Part shown: piece by piece, positions 54,789 to 64,000 of the stretch
Position numbering within the stretch: position 1 is the stretch's first letter
Layout: the number at the start of each line of letters is the position of its first letter
NCBI GenBank assembly: GCA_020747015.1
Contig: JAGTJM010000058.1
Location: 1 to 64,000 of the forward strand
DNA: 64,000 nucleotides
Source: Pyrenochaeta sp. MPI-SDFR-AT-0127
Lineage: Eukaryota; Ascomycota; Dothideomycetes; Pleosporales; Cucurbitariaceae
Direction of reading: 5' to 3'
Program-made: the position numbers and the translations under genes
Notes under the pieces: generated by a model
What the model was told of the DNA's origin: nothing
Databases searched by the model: none
Seen by the model: the letters and a program-made list of their open reading frames with translations, nothing else

Positions 54789-56679
54789 ATGAATCAAATG
54801 AAGCCAATAATCAGGATAGACTCCCTAGAATGGGACGAAGCTCAGGCAACGTCAACACACTTCCACGATCCTTATATGCAATCAAATGATAGTATCACTC
54901 TCGATGATCAGCTTAGAGGCAAAGCTATTGTTCATGCGGATGGAATACATCGATTTTGGCCCATCTCGGTCATTCAAGAGGTTTTAACAAGGGAACGCAT
55001 CCTGACGGAGTTGACGACATTCGGGAATCTCGACGCAGAACCATCCTGGCTTGCTGCTGACGTCACTAACAACTATTGTAAAGTTTTCGCTTTACTGACG
55101 CTTGTGGGAAAAGGAGAACACATCGAGAGGCTCATTCATGACGGTGTCACGGATCAATGTCTACCCCTCAAGCCTTGTGAGACAATACATTATACGCTAT
55201 GCCAAAGAAACGCACCAAGTCGACCTCTTGCCTGCTTCAAAACGTTCAAGCCTTGTGAAAGGGAATTATTCCTCCAATATCAACATCGAGTTAACCCAGA
55301 GTTCCTAGGTTTCACGCAAGACGGTAAAACAGTTGAGCACAGAGTTATGCAGTCTGGGGCTATTCTACCATTTACTTCAATGAAGGCAATGCGAGCCGGC
55401 GGATATTCGAACATCACTAAAGTGACCGTTCATCCGAATTGCCATGGGTTCAAGGACTTCCTGAGATCGGTAGGTAGAACATATTTTCAGGCTGATTACA
55501 AGTCACGCTGATTCATGCCGTCTTACAGATCGTGGTGAATGATGAATTCGCCATGAAAGAACTTCTTGCGACCGTCACCGCTGAAGAGTTCCAAAAGGAG
55601 CTAGAGGCGCTAAAGCAATTCACTCATGACCACCTTGTCACCTTGCTAATGTCTTGGATTCTCAATGGACGATACTACCTCTTGTTCCCATTGGCAGGCT
55701 ACAACCTCGAGGACTATTGGGACGAATCTCCACAACTGGATAGGACAAAGCTTATTGATACGGACACGGTTCAGTGGATCTCAAAGCAGATGGTCGGGTT
55801 GGCTGGCGCCTTGAACGCCCTCCACGAACCGCCTCAGTTTCTCCAGGCAGTCCCAAAGTATGGCCGGCATGGTGATATCAAGCCCGAAAATATCCTTTGG
55901 TATCGTTCCAACGAAGATCGTAAGGGAATACTTGTTATTGCTGATCTAGGTTTGGCGGCAATTCATTCAGATAAAAGTCGTTCCAATATCCCAAACCTTG
56001 GAATTCCTGGGACACCAGGCTACAGGCCTCCAGAATGTGACCTTGAGGGAGGCAAGATTTCACGATCCTATGATATCTGGACGTTTGGTTGCCTTCTGCT
56101 AGAAATGGTTTGCTGGGCACTGGGCGGCAACGAGAACCGCAACGCATTTGAGAAACACCGAGAGTCCACTTACATTACTGGAGTTGTTACGGATATCTTC
56201 TTTGATGTACAGTTTAAGGATACGGCGGCTGGTGGAGGATATGTTATTATGGTCAAAAGACAAGTCAGGGAGGTAAGCTGTTGACGATACCCCGCACTGT
56301 CTCGATGCTATGGCTTATAAGCATGCAGTGGATATGCCAGCTCCACAATGAACCGGCTTGCACACAATACTTTCATGATCTTCTTGACCTCGTAGAAACA
56401 AAAATGATAGTTACCTTGTCGCGCGATCAGAACAGGATCAGATCGCTTAGTCTCTTGGAGACTCTTGCGACAATGCACCAGCGAGTCATGGATAGTGCAG
56501 ATGCGTATTGTCGTCAGCCATGCCCACGAAAAGAGCAAGTCAGAGAACCAGAGCCGGTAGATGCTACTTTGAACCACATGGCTAAGGCGACAGTACGCAA
56601 TCAAAATCCGTCTCTCAGTACACACAAAGGTTGGACGCAGACATCCAAATCAAAGCAAGAGCTTGAGCACATACCATAG
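54789..56679 (+). CDS. Fungal non-RD protein kinase with novel N-terminal module (paralogue 1)
   Basis: Three exons, 54789-55469, 55529-56272 and 56329-56679, all in phase 0, give 591 residues. The first 200 residues form a module with VIQEVLTRERILTELTTF and CKVFALLTLVGKGEHIERLIHDG that is not a known domain. A kinase domain follows: a glycine-loop-like GGYSNITKV, Lys237 (EFAMKEL), catalytic loop RHGDIKPENILW with Asp343 (HGD, so a non-RD kinase), DLG at 366-368, and GTPGYRPPEC (APE-like). The C-terminal tail begins WICQLHNEPAC and continues with a helical segment (YFHDLLDLVETKM). Key ATP-binding and catalytic residues are present. Intron positions match those of the paralogue at 59918-62511. 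Confidence 0.78.
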
Positions 56680-57744
56680 TCTGATTTAGAGTTCCAAGCT
56701 TTGTCTTGCATCGTATCACGTGTTCAGTCTCAGAGTCTTGCCTAAAGATTTCTGCAGGAGAAATTCTCTTACATGTAAAGTAGTAGTACTTCTATCATAA
56801 TCAGACGTCTTGTACAGCTAGGTCCCATTGCTTTACCAGTTGTACTCACCTAATTAGTGCGTTGAACCTTCTAGTCCACAACATGCTTCCTACCATCTAA
56901 GCATAAAAAAGTCAAGATTCCGCGTAATGACTGAACCCAACTGAGGTTTGAAAGGCATCGAGTTCGGCCTGTTGCTATTAGTTGAGCCAAAGGCTTTAGC
57001 GAAGGGCTAGGTACTGGAGTCAACGCACGAGGCAAGGTGCATTGAAATCGACCCCGTTTCCACTGTCTACTTGTAAGCAACTGCTCACCAACACCCAAAA
57101 GCATTTGCACTTTGACCATCGCTTGTCCATAGCCAAAAACATGCCCAAGAAACAGTTCTAGATTCGTCTGCTCCGTGTATCTAGCAGAAATAATGGCGAT
57201 CTTCATGACAACGACCGTGGCGCTTAACTTGAAGCTAAAATGAGTTATGGGGACGAGATAATCGAGGACAAATACAAGTGTTCTTTAAAAGTGCTGTATA
57301 GATTATATAGGCGCCTTGGGCTCAATAGTCGCAAGCGCAAAATGCATGACGGGAATACGTTGCAGAAAGCCCCGCACCTGCAAGATGGAGCTGATGTGGC
57401 AACCGTGGAACTTTGTACGTTGCCAGCGAAAACTGTCCCACGTCATTCTTATCGCTTTAGTGGAAAGGATAGTGTGAGATAGAAAATTGGCACGACCTCA
57501 GGCAGTTTTTTAGGGGTCAGGTCAGGTTGTCGTCCGACCACTGTAGCATCGCCTTCCCGTCGCCGGTGAGCTTACCGGATTGTGAGTGCTTAGTGTCACC
57601 ATTTGCTGCACTGTTGGCTGCTTCGGCTTAGCCTCGTTGCGCGCTTTAATATGATTTCCCCTGCTTCAGCAATTGGTTTGACATCGAAACCAAAAGTATT
57701 TCCTCGTGTCACGCAATAAGTTTCCTCGCTCTCATGCGTCCGTG
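56680..57744. other. Intergenic region
   Basis: A minus-strand frame at 56871-57206 and a plus-strand frame at 57240-57482 have ATG starts but no recognisable features. I call no gene here. Confidence 0.5.
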
Positions 57745-59685
57745 ATGGATTGGCTTCAGGACAACGCTTGCTTGAACCATAACACCGTGGATCTGGACAA
57801 TTTTTTTAAGTATGGATCGCAGCCCTCGACCGTTGTTAAGATTTTCGAAAGCGGAAGTGTAAGTACTATCACCTTTTTGGGTATTCCGCTAAATGATCAG
57901 TATCGAATGCAAATATGGTCACTAGAGACGGACGATCAGTGGGCAAAATGGCTAGACTTCGTGAGGTCCTCGGTAATTTCCCTTTTGCAATCGCCTAACC
58001 TCGCTACAGAATACCAACAATAAAGACACCAGTCGTGGCTTCATTCTTATGTGCGCAATCTCGGAATCTCAGACATGTGCTTCACATTAACAGCTCTCGG
58101 CAGACTTGCAAAACGTGCTGGAGAAGGCTGGACATACAAGCCTTCGAACAGCCCCATAACATACTCCGATTGGCTTGCGCAGCTAGACATGAATAGTCGC
58201 CCTAAAGCAAGTACACGAAGGGCCACAACTTTTGCATCACTTGGAGAAAAGCCGCAAATACCGCATCAAACACAGGTTGGCAACCATTCTATCCCACGAA
58301 ACCAACAGAGTATCCGAACACTCCCTTTTTCCAAAGCTACCTTCCAAACTATATGCGAGAAGTTTCGCATCCACGAATCAATTATACGTGCCATGAGTCG
58401 TTCTGACGTTCCAAGCGTCTGTTGCAACAGTGTAGAGATGGGTCAGCCCGCTTATGGTAAGCATACATGAACTCCCACAGAAGGATGCGAACGCTGACTG
58501 CCATGGACCTAGTCTACAATTGTCGTACGCCAAACTTATGGCCTTCAGATCTTGCCTTGTCCGCAACATACTTCCCCCGATCTGGCTTTACTTTCGCAGT
58601 CATTTTCGGCTGTTCTCAAAGTGTCGAAAGTTCGATTCTTGGGAGGCTTCATACCGTTACGTATGAAGCTGCCCATCCGCTCTTGCTTCCTGGGATGTTC
58701 CTTGAGTTTGAGCTAATTCGGCATAAAGGCGTTGTCGAGACGAGCATTAATAATGTGGAGACAAAGATATTTGAGCTGGATTTCCAATCGGACGTTGTGC
58801 AGTATCTCGGCAAAGACGAAATCGAAAGGCGTAACGAAGCCAAGCGAACTGCATGGCTCGACTTGACATATCTAAGAAATTCACTTATCAGCTGGAATAC
58901 CCAAATACTGAAAATATCGGAGCATGCGAACGAATTGAATGCAAAACTTTTTGCCGATAGGACAGCACCAAAGCTAGAGACTGAGGGACCAGAAGCGGAT
59001 GATTACCATGGGAGAACCTTGCACGTGAAAGCTCGCGCAGCGATACCGTCTAGTCTGATTCTAGATTCCTGCATGCACGAAGTACGATACGTGAAGAGAA
59101 CCGATTCAGAGCAAACGTTTCAAGATAATCCGACGCAGCTAAAAGATGAGAGTCTCTATTGGCAACGTATGAGGAGCGTCGGAAGTAAGGTCAAAGTCAG
59201 ACTTGAAGATATTAGAGCTGAGTACGACGAATTAATAAGAGACTGCACCATGCGTGTCGACGGAATGGCCATGGCAACTCAGTGGGCATGTATAGATTTT
59301 CCATTTCAACAAAATCACTCTAAGAGTCATAGGCACACAGCGAAACGGCGGTCGAGATTGCACTTGCAACAAGCCGAGACTCGAATGTCATGCGATCCAT
59401 CTCCTTGGTCACGATGATCTTTCTTCCAGGGACGTTCTTTGCGGTAAGTTAAAAAATGGTTCTCCGTCATATCTTACTAAAAGTGAGCAATGATAGAGCG
59501 TTTTCTCAATGACCTTTTTCGATTGGTCTGCCAACAACGGACAGAACCGGATATCTAGCTCATTGTGGATTTATGTCGTCATCACCGTACTCTGCACCAC
59601 GATTACAGTAGGTTTGTGGTATTTTTTCGTAATACATCGTCGTACAAAGCGCAGTGTGGATAAAGCAAAACTGATTGTAGACTGA
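57745..59685 (+). CDS. CorA-like two-helix membrane protein with degenerate GMN motif
   Basis: Five exons, 57745-57972, 58033-58456, 58513-59285, 59333-59443 and 59497-59685, give 574 residues. The first intron (60 nt) removes an in-frame TAA. Intron 3 is a GC-AG intron (TGG|GCATGT) that yields TQWAHSETAVEIALATSRDSN. Intron 4 joins GTFFA to SVFSMTFFDW. The N-terminal region is large, with HESIIRAMSRSDVP, YNCRTPNLWPSDLALSATYFP and LDLTYLRNSLISWNTQ. The C-terminus has two transmembrane helices (VTMIFLPGTFFASVF and IYVVITVLCTTITVGLWYFFV) in the CorA arrangement. The position of the CorA GMN selectivity motif is occupied by SMT. An Mg2+-channel role is therefore doubtful. The start is tentative, since an upstream exon could exist. 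Confidence 0.75.
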
Positions 59686-59917
59686 AAAAGATCTCTTGAT
59701 TAGTACTTGCTCATCTTGCCGCACACTAGGACGGCCTATTTGTCATGATTTATAGTCTTATTCTCTACATATTGAATATACATTGACTCTCTAAAATGAA
59801 AAGGAAAATACTGGGAGGTTTATAATATATATGCAAAAGCAAAACAATCGCGAACGAGAGTACTAGGATGGAAAGATCAACTAGTACAGATGAGACCCTG
59901 TCATTCCAACTCCTACA

Positions 59918-62511
59918 TTACTTGATACATTGTAGGAGTTTCCGTAGCCAAAGCCAAACTTGCTTCCAACCTTTGGGCTTGTCTTCCCGATTGTTGAAGT
60001 TGTCCTTTGACTTGTCATTTGACTTATCATTTGGGTTTGTGTTCGAAGACTTGACCCTAAGACTGCTACTTGTGTTATGTGAAGCATTGATTCGATCCCC
60101 ATCTAGTGACCTATTCGAAGCTGCGTCAATGCCAAGCCCAACTGGTACAATCCTACCGTATTTGGCTTGATGTAAGTTCATGTTCGGCAAGATATGAGCT
60201 GTTTGGTTCGATGGGGATACTCCGGCATTGGCTCCACTCGTCACTACACTTTCCCTCCGAGTAAGATGAGATTGCGTGGACCACTCGCTTCCATGGAGTA
60301 AATTTGGCGAAGCTGGGTCGATAGTCTCGATGATCTCCTTCCACATTTTTTCAGAAAGATTTATCTCGACTTTATCGGAAAGATCTGTGGCCGTTTTTGT
60401 AATCGATCTTCGCTTCTGTGTGCAGTATTCTGTGCTCTCCTTGCAACGCGTGTCCAATATTTCCAGCTGCTTCATTGTCTCGTCACACGTCGCTCGCTTC
60501 TGAGCACTCATACGTAGGAGTCTTGACTCGATTAGATCGAGTAAATCCAGGATGTAATCACTCGCATCGAAATGAGCACGAAGGTCTGCAAGCTCCTATA
60601 TGAGCAATCAATATAATGTCTCCCTTGAAAGAAAGATCTCAATGCATATCTTACCTGTCTTACTGCTTGTTTTGCTTCAGTTACCAGTACGTCTCGACCA
60701 ACGCGTTGGAAATTAAAAAAGTCATCTGGATGGTCGAAACGATTGGACTCATCCATCCGCTTTCTTGAGAAGGCTTCCACTCCATCCCAACCGCGTAGAT
60801 ACCAGACAACAAATTGCAACAGAACGCACCCAAAAGACCATATGTCATATTTAGGAGAGATGCGATCCATGTCAAACTCTGGAGCTTTGTAGGTGGGTGT
60901 GATACCACCCACACTAGACGTTTCACCAGATAAGGAGAGTGGCGAATGAAACTCCGCTAATCCAAAATCTGCTATCTTCAGAACGCCAAATGGGACATCT
61001 TCTGGCCCATTGGATTCGTACCTGAACCACAATATATTCTCAGGTTTGATATCGCCGTGCCTTCCATGTGTCTTTGCAGCATCTATTGAAGAATGATCGG
61101 CAGCGAACTTGTTGACATCGCAATTGTGGATCACATGTAATGCTGTCGCAACCCCAACAAGCTGTCTGGATACCCATCGCGTGAATTTATGATTTCTTTC
61201 CAGATCTTCAGGTTTCGGAAAGTGGTCAAACCACAAGTTGTGGAGATCGCCACTGGCGCATGGGAAGATGAGGTGCAGATGTTTCCTATGCATGTATGTT
61301 GCTAGAAGTCTTGTGAGATGAGGGTGTTGCGTATGATTAAGACGTTTATAGGCTTGGACTTCCTGTACCCTTGCCTGCTCAGAAGTCCTCTCATATCTCT
61401 GTAATTGTTTGACAGCAAAGCGCACGTTTGCCACTGACTTTTGCGCGAACATTAGCGGAGACATTCACATCTTCTCTACCAGTACTTACATCTGGAGATA
61501 TATAATCGTGGTGCGCACGATGTATTTTTACAATTCGTACCTCGGAAAATCCACCTTGCATTGTCTTGCCGAGGACGTGATCTTTGACTTTGTACTTCAC
61601 AAAGGGAAGCACGACGGAATGGTGTAAATTCTGCTCAACAAAACTGAGTCTACTCTCGTTGCTCAACTCAAAATACGGCGCAAGAACCTGACCTTGATAT
61701 TTGTCGAATCCATCGATATTTTTGCCTGTCCAAGACTTCAAGAACTTCGGAGCAGGATTGAATCCGCCAGTGGGATCACTATTGGCTTGAATACCGAAAT
61801 CAAAGGGGAGATCGCAATCATAATAGCCCTCGTCAATGAAGGTCTGTATTTTCGGAGCTTTCCGAAGCAAGCAAAGAATTGTGAAGATCTTCCGGCGGGA
61901 TGCGGTCTTGTCAGGAGGGCATTCGAGGACTTGTTGAGCGATGATATCCAATCTTGTCGTTTCTACTCCGGATCTTTTAAGTTCACCTTTGATGCTCGAA
62001 AAGGTAATTACATCATCAAGATCATTTCTTGGAAGAAATAATTCGTGCGAACCCGCTGAGGGGACCATTCTTTGTCGAATGAGACGTTCTAGAGGTGGAG
62101 GAATATCGTCGTCAAGATCTTCACTGCTGGAAAACGTGGAGTGCGAAACACTACTAGCCCTTAAGCCTTTCCTTTTGCTATCCTCATCTCTATATGATCG
62201 ACGGGATTCATCTTCCAGCCTGAGATCACTGCTCACACTGCTCACTGAGTCTGGTGTAACCCCAGAACGTACTCCAAGCAGGGTACTTTCGCTTTCGGAG
62301 TGCGTTTGACCGGACTTCCGCAATATGGATGAGGGAGATATATTGTTTTGTCCGGTGAACTGGAGAATGCTTGATGAAATCTATGAGTCTTAGTCTCTCT
62401 GTGAATCGCCAAAAGGGGTTCACATCCAAAAATTTACCCTCCATCTTTACTTACATGTGAAACTGCATCAGATGAAGGCAGGTTATCTGGTTCGTTAACC
62501 TCAGGGACCAT
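59918..62511 (-). CDS. Fungal non-RD protein kinase with novel N-terminal module (paralogue 2)
   Basis: Four exons, 62511-62455, 62380-61490, 61437-60655 and 60595-59918, all in phase 0, give 802 residues. The start ATG at 62509-62511 begins MVPEVNEPDNLPSSD. A Ser-rich, probably disordered region precedes the same N-terminal module seen in paralogue 1 (SRRKIFTILCLLRKAPKIQ and FIDEGYYDCDLPFDF). The kinase domain has glycine loop GKTMQGGFSEVRIVKI, Lys326 (RFAVKQL), HGDIKPENILW with Asp445, and a standard DFG at 473-475. ITPTYKAPEFD is the APE segment. The C-terminal tail has DLLDLIESRLL and ends with a basic, Trp-rich helix GWKQVWLWLRKLLQCIK that could touch membranes. The acceptor of intron 2 (AAAAG) is weak. 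The gene is convergent with the CorA-like gene. Confidence 0.78.
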
Positions 62512-63673
62512 AATGGCTATCAAACGAAATCGGTTTCAGGTAGGCGTCCTCAGGTAACGCAAGGCGCTTGATTTCAAGCATATTCCTCGAGGCCAGAATA
62601 TTGAATAATTTCGCATGGAATAGATGAACTAATAGTCGCGCAAGAATGTTATGTTTTATTTGGCATTTTTGCTTTTTCGCACCCTTTCACCTTTCAGGCT
62701 CTAAGCCACTGTGGGAAAAGGAGTTCATGCAGCTGGTTGACAGGCATACACAGCCTGGTAAGCTTATCAGCCTTGTTGCCTTATCGACGCAGGTGGTCTT
62801 ATTGACTTGCGAGCAAAGGTATTCGACTTCAGTAATGCTTCAATCGCCCTTTTTTCAAAGACGGGTCCTCAGAAAATAATCCTGATGATAAAAGTCATGT
62901 ACTTTTTGGTAGATTGCGATCTGAACGAGGTGTGCTTCATCACGAGCAGCTCAGTGATGCGAGAAGGCAAAACAACTGTATTGCAACCAAGGGAAATCCG
63001 CCCCAATCGTCCTTCATTGCCTGCAGCGGTGTCATCATGCGAAGAGAATTTGAAGGATTGCGTATGACGAATATTTCAGCTGATTCGATGAGGGCCTCAG
63101 TTCCGAAGCGCGATGGCGGTGAAAACGTAAATTGGGAGGGTTGGGTCGGAAGCTCACTGGTCGAGCCCGCAGCGGTGATGTGTTGGTAAGTCAGGCAAAT
63201 TTACAGTCTGTACGGCTGATCTCAGTCGTTGGGTTGGATGGGGCTGGCATGCTTGCTCACAGGCATCCGCATTTTGAATAGTTTTCAACAGTGAACAATG
63301 GACATGTCTCAAGCAAAGGAGGACCTTCTTGGCGACTTTACCAACTGCCTTGCCAAGTGGGTTTCCCGAAATAATACTTTTACATCATGGTATTATTCTG
63401 ACTGTGTATCTATAGTGTGCGAAATACCCCCAATAGGTAGTTTCACAATACCGGAAACGCCAATTTCAACTAGATGTGTATTCTTGCTTTTGGGTGTCCA
63501 CGCAACACACATGGTTTCGGGCTTCGCCGCATCCTTTAAGAGAGCCCCGTAGCTTAGCCATCGAGGTCCTCCATTTCACTGTCGCGTCGCCATTTCCATG
63601 ACCATTTGAGCTATTCACATCACAGCCGCCTCATAGCCCTAGATAATCAGAACTCGGCAATATCGAACTAAAG
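62512..63673. other. Intergenic region
   Basis: Three plus-strand frames (62807-63067, 62914-63189, 63298-63552) are of unclear status. None has a recognised motif or consistent splicing. The sequence carries the promoter of the kinase gene on the minus strand. Confidence 0.45.
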
Positions 63674-63966
63674 ATGTCCGACTCTACCATCAAATGTTCA
63701 AACATCGATTGTTTAAATTCTCGTCGCTATTTACCGGCCAAATATGCCCCGAGCCCAAACCGCCTCCTCAAGGCTATCTCTGAAGCAGTAGGCAAAGGAA
63801 ACTTTCGTATTGAAGTAAGTGCTCCCCTAGCAAATTGCTAAACTTTTTCGGAGATCTGACTTATTGTAAGATGCAACATAACATATACACGATAGTGCTG
63901 TATCAGGATCCAGAGATCAATTGGGAAAAGCTTCTCAAATGCGCCGAGATCAATACAGGCAGATGA
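63674..63966 (+). CDS. Short unidentified gene, possibly incomplete at window edge
   Basis: An ATG at 63674 opens MSDSTIKCSNIDCLNS. A GTAAGT donor at 63815 and an AAG acceptor before 63871 join in phase 0 to give KGNFRIEMQHNIYTIVLYQ, ending at TGA 63964-63966. The product is 78 residues. The CxxxxC in CSNIDC and the helical middle are not diagnostic. Further exons may lie beyond the window, in which case the TGA would be intronic. Confidence 0.35.
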
Positions 63967-64000
63967 TACTGATTAGAGACGGCCCATGAGTGGGACGGTG

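Noticed and set aside
57973..58032. In-frame TAA read as evidence that the CorA-like gene is broken
   Set aside because: A GTAATT to CACCAG intron of 60 nt removes it in frame and restores a continuous protein.
1..64000. Bacterial-type features such as operons, CRISPR arrays and Shine-Dalgarno sites
   Set aside because: Introns, gene families and leader structures are clearly those of a filamentous fungus.

Overview
The window looks like nuclear DNA of a filamentous ascomycete, most likely a dothideomycete such as a member of Pleosporales. Genes are monocistronic on both strands and are interrupted by 41-113 nt introns with GT-AG ends and CTNAC-like branch points. The families present (DUF4246, HET-like, F-box-like LPSEIRN proteins, DUF-type kinases, fungal CorA-like proteins) are typical of Pezizomycotina. 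The lineage call is inference from gene content, not from a database search. About 27 protein genes are supported. Because many open frames start at non-ATG codons, each model was rebuilt from ATG starts and splice sites.

Layout. 0-8 kb: a four-exon DUF4246 gene, a 2.5 kb gene-free stretch, a secreted cysteine-rich single-pass membrane protein and a GFA-type zinc protein. 8-12 kb: a divergent housekeeping pair, mitochondrial mL67/MHR1 and a UVRAG/Vps38-like PI3-kinase complex subunit. 12-16.4 kb: 4.3 kb without a convincing gene. 16.4-31 kb: accessory region with a secreted PQQ-propeller protein, a phytanoyl-CoA-dioxygenase-like enzyme, a HET-like protein, an aldo-keto reductase, a TPR/ankyrin/TIR-or-HET-like protein, a 5S rRNA relic, an F-box protein and a small kinase-fold protein. 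31-46 kb: mostly housekeeping, with ceramide synthase, a HeLo-like/coiled-coil protein, a small mitochondrial protein, DNA polymerase gamma (MIP1) divergent from a SLX8-like RING ligase, L-lactate dehydrogenase and a methyltransferase. 46-64 kb: accessory again, with an ABM monooxygenase-like gene, a decayed gene, two F-box-like genes, a frameshifted SDR, a secreted esterase, and two paralogous non-RD kinases flanking a CorA-like membrane protein.

How the genes relate. The housekeeping genes are independent, apart from the two divergent pairs that share promoters. The accessory segments are rich in architectures linked in fungi to non-self recognition (HET-like, TIR-like with repeats, HeLo-like, kinase plus membrane partner). 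The most interesting signals are the TPR-ANK-TIR/HET-like protein (24.1-26.7 kb) and the kinase/CorA-like/kinase locus (54.8-62.5 kb), where the two kinases share intron positions and a novel N-terminal module. Functional links among these genes are inference.
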